Positions 27,501 through 35,166 of a stretch of 46,784 nucleotides of DNA are shown piece after piece (the first letter of the stretch is position 1; each line of letters starts with the position of its first letter). The notes under the pieces are model-generated. The model was given only the letters and a program-made list of their open reading frames with translations, was not told where the DNA came from and searched no databases. The stretch comes from Nitrospirota bacterium (GTDB lineage Bacteria; Nitrospirota; Thermodesulfovibrionia; Thermodesulfovibrionales; Dissulfurispiraceae). Where the stretch lies: NCBI GenBank assembly GCA_040752355.1, contig JBFMHE010000025.1:1-46784 (forward strand). Direction: 5' to 3'. The position numbers and the translations under genes were made by a program.

Positions 27501-28169
27501 GGCGATGGATGGGCCTACGACATCGGCTACGGCGGGGTCGATCATGTGCTCGCCTCGGGCAGGAATATCAACCTCCTCATCCTCGACAGCGAGGTCTACT
27601 CCAATACCGGGGGGCAGACCTCCAAGTCGACCCCGCTCTCGGCAGTGGCGCAGTTCGCCGCAGGCGGGAAGAGGACGCCGAAAAAGAACATCGGGATGAT
27701 CATGTCGACCTACGGCAGCATCTATATCGCGCAGGTAGCCTTCGGCGCCAACCCGGGCCAGACGGTCAAGGCGTTCCTCGAAGCAGAGGCCTTCAACGGC
27801 CCCTCGCTCATCATCGCCTATGCGACCTGCATCGCCCAGGGGTTCAACCTGGCCGAGACGGTCGAGCACAACAAGAAGGCGGTCGCCTCGGGCCATTGGC
27901 CGCTCTACCGCTACAACCCCGATCTCGAGAAAGAGGGCAGGAATCCCCTGACCATCGACAGCAGCGAGCCGACCATCTCCTTTGCCGACTACGCCTACAG
28001 CGAAAACCGCTACCGCATGCTCCAGCGCTTCAACCCCGACCTCGCCGCCAGGCTGATGCAGCAGGCCGAGGCGGACGCAAAGAGGCGGTGGAGCTACCTG
28101 AAGCACATGGCGTCATGGAACCCGGCAGGGGCGAAGAGCGAGGAGCACGCCGAGAGCAAGCAGGGCTGA
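24528..28169 (+). CDS. nifJ: Pyruvate:ferredoxin (flavodoxin) oxidoreductase, single-chain
   Basis: Interconverts pyruvate, CoA and oxidised ferredoxin with acetyl-CoA, CO2 and reduced ferredoxin. The 1213-residue protein carries all domains of the homodimeric enzyme. These are the N-terminal YPITPSTPIAQICDEKSAKG domain, the CoA/transketolase-like part, and two ferredoxin sites (CIQCGLCSFVCP near 703, CTGCGSCVFACP near 758). The C-terminal TPP domain has CAGCGETPYLRLL, ATGCSSIYTANLP and GDGWAYDIGYGG, then SEVYSNTGGQTSKSTP. The start MIDKAR at 24528 follows GGGAGGA; the frame opens 18 bases earlier. The lactate permease gene lies 13 bp downstream, so lactate or pyruvate metabolism is the likely context. 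Confidence 0.97.
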   Translation: MIDKARQERKTITVDGCAACAHVVHATNEIITIYPITPSTPIAQICDEKSAKGETNIWGSVPEVYQMQSEAGVAGAVHGALTTGALATTVSASQGLLLIMPVMYKLVGELTPTVFHITARALAVQGLSIFGDHSDVMGVRSTGFAMLCSKSVQEAMDFALIAQAATLESRIPFLHFFDGFRTSHEIRKIEELSFDDMRAMIDDDLVAAHRTRGLTPDRPMIRGTAQDPDVYFQGRETVNRFYNAAPGIVQNAMDRFAGIVGRQYRIFEYHGHPEAERVGVIMGSAGEAMLLAIDELNKRGERLGLVQVRLFRPFSVESFAGALPASVRAIAVLDRTKESGAVGEPLYLDVRTAIGEAMEKGIAPFKEYPAIIGGRYGLASKDFTPAMAKAVFDNLAAAQPKNHFTVGINDDVTHTSLDYDEKAFRIEGERMFRALFYGLGADGTVGANKDAIKIIGTETGNYAQAYFVYDSKKSGSVTVSHLRFGEEEIRSPYLVLSANFIACHNPSFLERLDMLSQAEEGAVFLLTTPYGKDEAWDTLPVEIQEQLIAKKMKFYVIDAISIANDIGLGTKINMIMQTAFFIISGILPQEQAVAALKDQIEKTYGKKGKAVVAMNYEAVDRAVKSIAEVPVPDRVTSGKRQRPIMPENTPEFIKRVNGAILARKGHFLPVSALPVDGAWPTGVTQYEKRNIAVEIPIWEPQICIQCGLCSFVCPHATIRINACDPSLLENAPPSFKSAAAKGKGLEGLRFTVQVAPEDCTGCGSCVFACPAYGKDADGNRLPDLKAINLRFQEEHRDEEVRNFNFFMTLPELDLPRYNIATVKGSQFRRPLFEFHSACAGCGETPYLRLLSQLFGDRMLIANATGCSSIYTANLPDAAYTVRHDGKGPAWSNSLFEDNAEFGFGMRQTIDFFRSEALRLLNYFIAHPSYGDAWHLFEQLKTADQSSQQGIEEQRSRVAELKERIRNDTAPQAINLRLLADYLVKKSVWAVGGDGWAYDIGYGGVDHVLASGRNINLLILDSEVYSNTGGQTSKSTPLSAVAQFAAGGKRTPKKNIGMIMSTYGSIYIAQVAFGANPGQTVKAFLEAEAFNGPSLIIAYATCIAQGFNLAETVEHNKKAVASGHWPLYRYNPDLEKEGRNPLTIDSSEPTISFADYAYSENRYRMLQRFNPDLAARLMQQAEADAKRRWSYLKHMASWNPAGAKSEEHAESKQG

Positions 28170-28182
28170 AAGGAGGGGATCC

Positions 28183-29943
28183 ATGTCCTGGAAGATGGAC
28201 GCCGATCCGCTCGACAATGTCTTTCTCTCGGCCCTCATCGCCGCCATCCCGATCCTGGCGATGTTCTGGGCCCTGGCGGTGAGGCGGATGAAGGGACACC
28301 ACGCCGCCCTCATCGCCGCGGGCAGCGCCTTTGCCGTTGCGGTCATCGGCTTCGGCATGCCGGCCGGGCTCGCCCTGCTCGCTCTCGTCGACGGGATGCT
28401 CTTCGGCCTCTTCCCCATCGCCTGGATCGTGGTCACCGCCGTCTTTCTCTTCAATATCACCGTCAAAGCCGGGCAGTTCGAGGTCATCAAGAACTCCATC
28501 GCCGCCATCACCGACGACCGCCGGCTCCAGGCCCTGCTCATCGCCTTCTCGTTCGGCTCCTTTCTCGAGGGAGCGGCCGGGTTCGGCGCGCCGGTAGCCA
28601 TCTCGGCGGCGATGCTCGCGGGCCTGGGCTTCACGCCCCTCTATGCAGCGGGCATCTGCCTGCTCGCCAACACCGCGCCCGTCGCCTTCGGCGCGATCGG
28701 CATCCCGATCATCGTCGCAGGCCAGGTCACGAATGTAGACTTCATGGCCATCAGCAGGCTCGTCGGCCTCAACCTGCTCTTCCTGTCCGCGGTCATCCCC
28801 TTCTATCTCGTCGGATTGATGGCAGGACGGAGAGGAGTGGCCGAGGCATGGCCGGCCGTGCTCGTCAGCGGCGTATCCTTCGGCGTTTCCCAATGGGTCA
28901 CCGCAGCCTACCTGGGACCGTTCCTGCCGGATATCATCGCCTCCCTCGTCTCGATCGTCCTGCTCACTCTCTTCCTGAGGGTCTGGCACCCTGCCGTGAG
29001 CTGGCGGTTCGCCGAGGAGCCCCCGAGCAGGGGCAAGACGAGACTCGTCTACACCGGAGGGCAGGTCTTCAGGGCCTGGGCGCCGTTCGTCATTCTCACT
29101 ATCGTTGTCGCTGCCTGGGGCCTCCCGCCGGTCAAGCAGACCCTCGATGCCCTCGGCCTCGTCACCTTCGCCATCCCCGGACTCCACGCCGCGGTCATCA
29201 GCGACGGGCAGCCGATGCCCGCCCTCTTCACCTTCAACTATCTCAGCTCACCCGGCACCGCGATCTTCCTGGCAGGCATAGCGACCCTCCTGCTCCTCAA
29301 GGCGCCTGTCCGCGAGGGGGCGAGGATCTTCGGGGAGACCGCGAAGACCATGCGCTTCTCGATCGTCACCATCGCCGTGGTCCTGGGCTTCGCCTACCTC
29401 TCGAACTTCTCCGGCATCTCGATCGCCCTCGCTCATGCCTTTGCAGCGACCGGGGCGCTCTTCCCCTTCTTCTCTCCGTTCATAGGATGGCTGGGCGTCT
29501 TCATCACCGGGTCCGACACCTCGGCGAATGCGCTCTTCGGCAAGCTCCAGGAAGTGACGGCGCTGCAGACAGGGATCAACCCGGTGATCGCCGTTGCCGC
29601 GAACAGCACCGGCGGGGTTACGGCGAAGATGATCTCTCCCCAATCGATAGCGATCGCTACGGCAGCGGTGGGCCTGGCAGGCCGCGAGGCGGATCTCTTC
29701 CGTTTCACCCTCAAACACTCGCTCCTGCTCACCCTGCTGATCGGCGTCATGACGCTCATGGAGGCATACGCAGTCCCGTGGGCCGCGCCGGAATACCGGA
29801 GAGTCGCGGCAGCAGAAGAGGCAGCGCGGACGCCGATGATGACGATAGAGGGAGTGCTCTCCCTGGCGGTCTCCCTGGCGCTGGTGCTGCTCGTCTTCCT
29901 TGCGGCGAGCCGGCTTGCTACACGGCGCCGCGCACGGCAATGA
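28183..29943 (+). CDS. lctP: L-lactate permease family transporter (canonical type)
   Basis: LctP-family proton symporters import lactate or glycolate. The 586-residue membrane protein has about 13 hydrophobic segments. It keeps the family signatures FGSFLEGAAGFGAPVAIS (about residue 125) and TGSDTSANALFGKLQ (about residue 445). It lies 13 bp after the PFOR gene with a strong AAGGAGGGG site, so the pair probably forms an operon feeding lactate-derived pyruvate to acetyl-CoA. No lactate dehydrogenase is visible nearby. Three diverged relatives occur at 36328-41793; unlike them this copy has no small membrane protein after it. Confidence 0.93.
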   Translation: MSWKMDADPLDNVFLSALIAAIPILAMFWALAVRRMKGHHAALIAAGSAFAVAVIGFGMPAGLALLALVDGMLFGLFPIAWIVVTAVFLFNITVKAGQFEVIKNSIAAITDDRRLQALLIAFSFGSFLEGAAGFGAPVAISAAMLAGLGFTPLYAAGICLLANTAPVAFGAIGIPIIVAGQVTNVDFMAISRLVGLNLLFLSAVIPFYLVGLMAGRRGVAEAWPAVLVSGVSFGVSQWVTAAYLGPFLPDIIASLVSIVLLTLFLRVWHPAVSWRFAEEPPSRGKTRLVYTGGQVFRAWAPFVILTIVVAAWGLPPVKQTLDALGLVTFAIPGLHAAVISDGQPMPALFTFNYLSSPGTAIFLAGIATLLLLKAPVREGARIFGETAKTMRFSIVTIAVVLGFAYLSNFSGISIALAHAFAATGALFPFFSPFIGWLGVFITGSDTSANALFGKLQEVTALQTGINPVIAVAANSTGGVTAKMISPQSIAIATAAVGLAGREADLFRFTLKHSLLLTLLIGVMTLMEAYAVPWAAPEYRRVAAAEEAARTPMMTIEGVLSLAVSLALVLLVFLAASRLATRRRARQ

Positions 29944-29991
29944 TAAAGGGGCGCCCGGCTCCTGCTCGAGTGGGCAGGGCGGGCGTTCCGG

Positions 29992-30477
29992 TCAGTATTC
30001 TTCGAGATGATACCACTCGGCGTTTTCGAGCCAGGTGAAGGGCCGGGAGACGAACTCGATGATATTCTCGAGAATGAGGTAGTGCCGCTGCTCTTCGTCC
30101 GCGATCTTCAGGAGTGCCTGCTTCTGGCGGGGATCTGCCACCTCTCCCGCCTTCTCACGGTAGAAGTCACGGGTCTTCTCCTCGATCTGCTGCGCCCTCG
30201 CGTAGAGGTCCACTTCCGACCCGTTGTCGGTTATCGCTTCACCCTCGTCCCGCATCTTGACGAAGATATTCTTCACGTCGTCGAGGATCGGGGAGTCGGG
30301 CACCTCGACCGGCTCGTTCCGCTTCATCTTGCCGAAGAGCTCATAGTGCTTCACCTCGGCATCGGCGAGCATCGTCAGTATATTCTTCAGCCCCGCATTG
30401 ACCACCCTCCCGGAGAGCTCGCGGTAGTAGAGCTCCCCGTCCTTCTCGAGCTGCATCGCATAGTCATAGATATCCAT
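29992..30477 (-). CDS. Ferritin-like (rubrerythrin-type) protein without rubredoxin domain
   Basis: Four-helix-bundle protein of 161 residues. Carboxylate/His positions fit a di-iron site: LEKDGELYYREL in the first helix, DAEVKHYELF in the second, QQIEEKTRDFYREK in the third and DEEQRHYLILENI in the fourth. No CXXC rubredoxin motif is present. Such proteins usually handle peroxide or iron in anaerobes. The start MDIYDY at 30477 is chosen because GGAGGTGAT lies just ahead; a second in-frame ATG lies 18 bases further up. It converges with the lctP gene; the MITE-like element lies upstream of it. Confidence 0.87.
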   Translation of the reverse strand: MDIYDYAMQLEKDGELYYRELSGRVVNAGLKNILTMLADAEVKHYELFGKMKRNEPVEVPDSPILDDVKNIFVKMRDEGEAITDNGSEVDLYARAQQIEEKTRDFYREKAGEVADPRQKQALLKIADEEQRHYLILENIIEFVSRPFTWLENAEWYHLEEY

Positions 30478-30505
30478 GTCATCACCTCCAGGCATATTGA
30501 GGCTA

Positions 30506-30735
30506 TAGGGTGTGAATACAAACTATTTTCTACTGCGACCGGCTGCACCGTGCACTGACTTCGCTGTCCCGGACAAAACGTCCTCACCGCAGCTCCGCTA
30601 CGCCTCCGGACGTACTTTCACCCCGAAGATTTCCGATCTTCGGGGACCCCGTCCAGTTACCATAACTTTGGGGCCGCCTTGCCCGAGCACGGTGCGCTCG
30701 GTCTCGTGACGAATACAGTTTGTATTCACACCCTA
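30506..30735. mobile_element. 230-bp MITE-like element with 19-bp perfect terminal inverted repeats
   Basis: Terminal repeats 30506-30524 (TAGGGTGTGAATACAAACT) and 30717-30735 are exact complements. If the outer TA on each side is the duplicated target, the element is 226 bp with 17-bp ends. That would resemble non-autonomous relatives of IS630/Tc1-type transposons. There is no internal gene. Inside are a perfect 10-bp hairpin (30621-30645, CCCCGAAGAT arms) and a smaller one at 30684-30702. It sits just upstream of the ferritin-like gene, whose promoter it may carry or disrupt. Confidence 0.75.
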
Positions 30736-31368
30736 AAAAAATTATATCAGACTATTGTTCAAGAGGCTTGCGCTTAAAAGAAAGGGGGACCGGCCTGAAC
30801 GCCGAAGCAGGGACAGCGATTTATTCAGGGTACCAGTTTGGGCTAAAGAGCAGCGAAGCACGAAGAGGTTGGGAGATTGCGCACTAGATGTAGCTGATAC
30901 TACTTGACCCTACAGGCAGTGTACGGTCAGCTCATGCCTTTCGTTGGCGCTTACAGCGATAAGGCAACCGGAGATGACGTCCTCTTCAATCTCAGGAAGA
31001 AACCGCAGAGTATATGTGTAAATTTGAGTGCCATCCTGTTTGTCATGTTATCGAGTTTTCTGCTCAACATTGGTTAGCTGACTACCAATCGGCACATCGC
31101 ATCCTCTGGGCTGTTGTTGCAGCGAGGACTTGAATGTGGAGTCCGCCGCGATCGGCTCAATTCCCCAGCGTTTAATTCCAGAAATAATGCTCGACAGCTC
31201 GGTTGCCCGTAAGCTGCGATGCAGGAGGAATAACTCGCAATCGACATGCCCATATGTGCGGTTCTACTTCTCCGTGAGGCTCAGAATTTTCCAGGGAAGC
31301 CCGGGGAAATGTCGAACCCGACATATGTGATATAATTTCTTAACAAAACAAACTATGAGCATGCCTCC
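30736..31368. other. Gene-poor stretch, no intact gene
   Basis: I find no convincing coding sequence, RNA gene or long repeat in these 633 bases. Short frames exist, for example about 30910-31076 on the plus strand, reading YGQLMPFVGAYSDKATG, but none has a ribosome binding site or a family I recognise. They may be decayed remains linked to the neighbouring mobile element. Near the end, a TATAAT at 31331-31336 could serve the nucleotidyltransferase gene at 31369. Confidence 0.5.
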
Positions 31369-31797
31369 ATGAGGAACAGTGACGACATAAAACGCATTGC
31401 CGACTATTTCAAAGACCGGAACGAGGTTTCGGCCCTGTTTTTGTTCGGCAGTCTCGCAAAAGGCAGGGAGACAGCCGAGAGCGATATCGATATCGCGGTG
31501 CTCGTGGATGAATCCAAAATGGGAGGGAACACCTTTCAACAGCTAAAAAGGGCTTATTATGCGGCTTCCCCTCGGTTTTCCCTGCGGCCGGTCGATATCG
31601 TCATACTGAATACCGCCTCATCTTTTTTGAAACATCATGTGCTCGCTGCAAGCAAGGTGCTCTTTGACAGGAACCGGAAACTGAGAGTGAGGTTCAGGAC
31701 AAGGGCGATCATTGAGTACCTGGATTTTACCTATACGGAAAACATCTGCCGCAAAGCAGTGGCAGATCGCTTCAGGAGGTCTTCTTGTGGTCGATAA
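31369..31797 (+). CDS. mntA: MntA-like minimal nucleotidyltransferase, antitoxin of a HEPN pair
   Basis: Small nucleotidyltransferase of 142 residues with the motif FLFGSLAKGRETAESDIDIAVL: Gly27-Ser28 and the catalytic pair Asp39/Asp41 are intact. In MntA/HepT systems such enzymes neutralise the HEPN ribonuclease, reportedly by AMPylating a tyrosine near its active site. The next gene overlaps its 3' end by 11 bp and encodes the HEPN partner. The pair lies in a gene-poor, MITE-bearing stretch with lower GC content than the flanking genes, consistent with horizontal acquisition. Confidence 0.88.
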   Translation: MRNSDDIKRIADYFKDRNEVSALFLFGSLAKGRETAESDIDIAVLVDESKMGGNTFQQLKRAYYAASPRFSLRPVDIVILNTASSFLKHHVLAASKVLFDRNRKLRVRFRTRAIIEYLDFTYTENICRKAVADRFRRSSCGR

Positions 31798-32206
31798 AGC
31801 TCTCATCGGCAAAAAACTGGAACGGATAGCGAAATACCTGAAGACAATACGTCAAAAAAAAGATCCCGGCCTTCGATTATTCAAGAAGGATGAAGATCTC
31901 CAGAGCCTTATTCTCTTTAATCTTGTCCAGGCGATCCAGGCATGCAGCGATATAGGCGCCCATATTATAAGCGACCAGGAATGGGAATCACCTGATACCC
32001 AGGCAAGCATTTTTGAAATTCTGGCGAACAAGAAAGTAATTACAGCGTCTCTTTCGAAGAAGATGAAACAGATGGTCGGGTTCAGGAATATCGTTGTCCA
32101 TGAATACGAGAAAGTAGACCTGGATATAGTCTATACGGTGTGGAAAAAACATCTTTCCGACATCGAGAAGTTCTGCAAAGCGGTTATTCTGAAATATAAT
32201 CTTTAG
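31787..32206 (+). CDS. hepT: HepT-like HEPN-domain ribonuclease toxin (DUF86)
   Basis: All-helical HEPN protein of 139 residues. The RNase signature RNIVVHEY places Arg100, Asn101, His105 and Tyr107 exactly as in HepT toxins, where the tyrosine is the antitoxin's modification target. Translation is read from GTG 31787, seven bases after AGGAGG inside the 3' end of mntA. The frame is open 75 bases further up, but that part overlaps mntA and lacks similarity. It probably cleaves tRNA or mRNA when not neutralised. A hairpin at 32214-32238 ends the unit. Confidence 0.88.
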   Translation: MVDKALIGKKLERIAKYLKTIRQKKDPGLRLFKKDEDLQSLILFNLVQAIQACSDIGAHIISDQEWESPDTQASIFEILANKKVITASLSKKMKQMVGFRNIVVHEYEKVDLDIVYTVWKKHLSDIEKFCKAVILKYNL

Positions 32207-32213
32207 CCGGCCC

Positions 32214-32238
32214 GCCCCGCTTTACCCGCAAACGGGGC
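32214..32238. terminator. Terminator hairpin between hepT and the U32 peptidase gene
   Basis: GCCCCG (32214-32219) pairs with CGGGGC (32233-32238) around a 13-base loop. It begins 7 bp after the hepT stop and is followed on the plus strand by AATAAAAG. The genes are convergent, so it could act in both directions. Confidence 0.5.
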
Positions 32239-32248
32239 AATAAAAGAT

Positions 32249-33475
32249 TTACGCCGGCGCCGCCCTGAAGTTTTTCTCTCTTCGTATCAGGTCGTTCGGC
32301 CGCACGCCGGGAGGAACGTTCATGAAAATGGTATCCTCATTCCGTGCAGAGGCAATACTCATGCCTTCCACATCGCGCATCGCTTCAACAGTAAAGCGCT
32401 GCTCTTCAACGCCGGACGAGAGGTACTCGATTACATCTCCGAGGTCGAGTCTGTTTCGCAATCCGATCCTTGCACGATCACCGTTGACCTCGAGGACCAC
32501 GCCGACGAGCTCGTGGCTCGTGCGGTAGCTCTCGCCGTCGAAGTTGTAATCGTTGTCGGGCTGCCTGCCGAAGAACATGCCCGCCGTATATCCCCTGCTG
32601 CTGAACATCGAGAGCTCCCTGAGCCAGCGGGGATCGACGCGGTATTCGCCTCCGCGGGCCACTGCGTCGACCGCCTCGCGGTAAGTCTTCACCACCCCGG
32701 CGACATAATTGATCCCCTTCATCCTTCCTTCGATCTTGAAGCTGTCGATGCCGGCAGCGGCGAGGAGCGGCAGGTGCCCGACCATGCAGAGGTCCTTCGA
32801 GCTCATGATATAGGTGCCCCGGTCGTCCTCGAAGACCGGGAAGTACTCTCCCGGACGCTTCTCTTCCATGAGCGCATAGCTCCACCGGCAGGAATTGGTG
32901 CACTCCCCCGTGTTGGCGCTCCGGGAGGCGAGAAAGCTGCTGATATAGCAGCGGCCCGAGTAGGAGAGGCAGAGCGACCCGTGGACGAAGACCTCGAGCT
33001 CGATGCCGACCGCATCGCGGATCTCCTTTATTTCGCCGATCGACAGCTCCCGTGCAAGGATGAGCCGCTTCGCGCCCAGCTCTTCCCAGAACCGCGCCGA
33101 TTCCGTATTGGTGATATTCGCCTGCGTGCTGACGTGGATATCGATTTCCGGGGCCCTCTTCCTGAAGAGGGAGAAGACGCCGGGGTCCGAGAGGATGACC
33201 GCATCGGGTCTGATCTCCCTGAGGACCCGTATATGCTCCCCGATCTCACCCAGATCCCTGTTGTGAGGGAAGATATTCACGGTCGCATAGACCCTCGCTC
33301 CCCGGGCGCGGGCATAGGAGACCGCTGCCGCAAGCTCTTCGGGCTGGAAGTTCCGCGCCTTGCCCCTGAGGCTGAAGCGCGAATCGCCGAGGTAGACCGC
33401 ATCGGCCCCGTAATGGAGCGCGGTCACCAGCTTCTCGAAGTCGCCCGCAGGGGCGAGCAGCTCAGGCTTTCTCAT
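32249..33475 (-). CDS. Peptidase U32 family protein (tRNA/rRNA hydroxylation type)
   Basis: U32 proteins such as TrhP and RlhA use prephenate-linked chemistry to hydroxylate RNA bases; older annotations call them collagenase-like proteases. The 408-residue product starts [20 protein letters not shown], with GADAVYLG next. It carries the signature [20 protein letters not shown] around residues 163-182, and the cysteines of [15 protein letters not shown]-terminal beta-rich domain includes [19 protein letters not shown]. Length and layout fit TrhP-like members. The start codon overlaps the rnhA gene by 14 bp, so the two are co-transcribed. Confidence 0.9.
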   Translation of the reverse strand: MRKPELLAPAGDFEKLVTALHYGADAVYLGDSRFSLRGKARNFQPEELAAAVSYARARGARVYATVNIFPHNRDLGEIGEHIRVLREIRPDAVILSDPGVFSLFRKRAPEIDIHVSTQANITNTESARFWEELGAKRLILARELSIGEIKEIRDAVGIELEVFVHGSLCLSYSGRCYISSFLASRSANTGECTNSCRWSYALMEEKRPGEYFPVFEDDRGTYIMSSKDLCMVGHLPLLAAAGIDSFKIEGRMKGINYVAGVVKTYREAVDAVARGGEYRVDPRWLRELSMFSSRGYTAGMFFGRQPDNDYNFDGESYRTSHELVGVVLEVNGDRARIGLRNRLDLGDVIEYLSSGVEEQRFTVEAMRDVEGMSIASARNEDTIFMNVPPGVRPNDLIRREKNFRAAPA

Positions 33476-33956
33476 GCAGCATCCTCGTACGGCATTCCTC
33501 TATCGCCTCGCGTGCGAGCCGGTCGCAGCGCTCGTTCTCCGGGTGCCCGTCATGCCCCTTGATCCAGTGCCACGTCGCTTCGTGAGGCTCCGCCGCCCTG
33601 ATCAGCCGTTCCCAGAGGTCGCGGTTGAGCACCTCTTTTTTCTGGGAGTTCCTCCAGTTGTTCCGGAGCCAGCCCGAGAGCCACTCGCTCATGCCCTTCA
33701 CCACATAGTTCGAATCCGTGGTGACCCTGACCCTGCAGGGACGCTTGAGCGCCTCGAGCGCGGCGATGACGCCGAGCAGCTCCATGCGGTTATTGGTGGT
33801 CAACGGCTCGCACCCCGACAGCTCGCGCTCCTTTTCCCCTGACCTGAGGATCGCCCCGAAGCCGCCGACGCCCGGATTGCCGCTGCACGCGCCGTCCGCA
33901 AAGATCTCGACGAGCGGCTTACCGCCCTGTTTATCGCGATGGGTATCGTGCGCCAT
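33462..33956 (-). CDS. rnhA: Ribonuclease HI
   Basis: Degrades the RNA strand of RNA-DNA hybrids. The 164-residue product has a short N-terminal extension and then the RNase H fold. The four catalytic carboxylates are in place: Asp21 ([11 protein letters not shown]), Glu59 (TNNRMEL), Asp81 (VTTDSNYV) and Asp145 (ENERCDRLA). His135 lies in the flexible loop GHDGH. It overlaps the U32 peptidase gene by 14 bp at its 3' end and has a promoter-sized gap upstream. Nothing is unusual. Confidence 0.97.
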   Translation of the reverse strand: MAHDTHRDKQGGKPLVEIFADGACSGNPGVGGFGAILRSGEKERELSGCEPLTTNNRMELLGVIAALEALKRPCRVRVTTDSNYVVKGMSEWLSGWLRNNWRNSQKKEVLNRDLWERLIRAAEPHEATWHWIKGHDGHPENERCDRLAREAIEECRTRMLHEKA

Positions 33957-34081
33957 AAGACCTTTATATTACCGTTTTTCATACTCCCGGTGCCAGCCGG
34001 TATCCGCTCTTTTAATGGAGAGGTCTCTTTTGCTAGTATAGGTACTCACACAGCTCGATTGCCCGACCCAGGAGGAAAATT

Positions 34082-34615
34082 ATGAAGAGGATTATCGCGA
34101 TTGTTCTATTGCTCTTTACCATAGGCGCGTGCCAGCAGCAGCAGGAGCCGAAAGGCCAGCTGCCCCATGCAGGGGCGCCGCTGCAGATGCCGCAGCAGAA
34201 TGCCCAGGAGATAGCACTGCTGCAGGATGCGGTAAGGAAGGACCCCGGTAATGTCACTGCATGGATACAGCTCGGCAATATCATGATGGACACCTCGCGT
34301 TTCAGCGAAGCTGTCGATGCCTACCAGAAGGCGCTCGCCATAGACCCCAGGAACGTAGACGTGCGCGTCGATATGGCGACCTGCTACCGGGGTATGGGCA
34401 ACTCGGCCAAGGCGGTCGAGGAGTACCGGAAAGCGATCGAGATCAATCCCAAGCACCCCTATGCACACAGGAATCTCGGGGTAACGCTGCTCTTCGACCT
34501 CAAGGACAAGACAGGGGCGGCAAAAGAGTTCGAGAAGTATCTCGAGCTCTCCCCCTTCGCTCAGGATGCGTCCCAGATACGACAAACCCTGAAAGAGCTC
34601 AAGGCGGGGAATTAG
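34082..34615 (+). CDS. TPR-repeat lipoprotein
   Basis: A 177-residue exported protein. The signal peptide ends in TIGACQQQ, a lipobox-like site, with Cys17 as the likely lipidated residue. After a Gln/Pro-rich linker come about three tetratricopeptide repeats: NVTAWIQLGNIMMDTSRFSE, NVDVRVDMATCYRGMGNSAK and HPYAHRNLGVTLLFDLKDKT. Such proteins act as periplasmic scaffolds; the partner is unknown. The ATG follows AGGAGG. The excisionase-like gene begins 25 bp downstream, so they may share a transcript. Confidence 0.85.
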   Translation: MKRIIAIVLLLFTIGACQQQQEPKGQLPHAGAPLQMPQQNAQEIALLQDAVRKDPGNVTAWIQLGNIMMDTSRFSEAVDAYQKALAIDPRNVDVRVDMATCYRGMGNSAKAVEEYRKAIEINPKHPYAHRNLGVTLLFDLKDKTGAAKEFEKYLELSPFAQDASQIRQTLKELKAGN

Positions 34616-34640
34616 ACGCCAGCAAGGGGGGCCGGGGATC

Positions 34641-34847
34641 ATGGAAGCATATTTTAACATTCACCAGCTCGCAAAGTACCTGAAGCTTACCGAGCAGGCG
34701 ATCAACCGCCTCGTTGCGGCAAACAAGATACCTTCCGTCACGACCCCGGCCGGGGTCGTCATTTTCAAGAAGAGCGACATCGACCAATGGATCGAGGAGC
34801 ACAGGAAAAAGGCGCAGGAGATTCTCGAGAATAACGAGATCATCTGA
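34641..34847 (+). CDS. Excisionase-type helix-turn-helix protein
   Basis: A 68-residue protein with the MerR-like winged helix of the excisionase/BldC group. It begins MEAYFNIHQLAKYLKLTEQA, then NRLVAANKIPSVTTPAGVVIF and a charged helical tail. It is probably a small DNA-binding regulator. GGGGGGCCGGGG upstream offers only a loose ribosome binding site. No recombinase is near, so a phage role is not supported. Its TGA stop is followed at once by AAAAGAC and a family A heptamer array. Confidence 0.8.
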   Translation: MEAYFNIHQLAKYLKLTEQAINRLVAANKIPSVTTPAGVVIFKKSDIDQWIEEHRKKAQEILENNEII

Positions 34848-34854
34848 AAAAGAC

Positions 34855-34889
34855 AAGTGAGAAGGAGGAACTGAGAAGGAAGAAGTAAA
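34855..34889 (+). repeat. Heptanucleotide tandem array, family A
   Basis: Five heptamers: AAGTGAG AAGGAGG (34855-34868), AACTGAG AAGGAAG (34869-34882) and AAGTAAA (34883-34889). It starts seven bases (AAAAGAC) after the TGA of the helix-turn-helix gene. This is the same offset and spacer seen after birA and after the histidine kinase gene. Confidence 0.85.
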
Positions 34890-35166
34890 TTGCGGTAATC
34901 ATTAGTTTCGTTGATGAAAACTACAAGCGCCCTTCATGGCTTCACCAGGAAATTGAGAGGTCAGGTGTCTATTCCCAGAGGTTGTATAACCTGAATACTC
35001 CGCAGGCTCGGAGAACTAAAGCTGCCGCTGATTATCGAAGGGCACGAATTCAATGCAGCAGAAAAATTCTGTTGAGGCCTGAAGATAAATGTGCTATGTA
35101 ATTATGTAAGGGCCACATTCCGATTCCATCTAAAGAACATTGCGGATACGGAAGGGGGAGTTAACA
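34890..35166. other. Non-coding stretch upstream of the exported protein gene
   Basis: No gene is seen. The sequence has lower GC content than its surroundings and holds only short frames. A possible promoter for the gene at 35167 is TTGAGG near 35073 with TATGTA about 17 bases further on; this is weak. I see no repeat or RNA gene beyond the heptamer array just before it. Confidence 0.4.
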
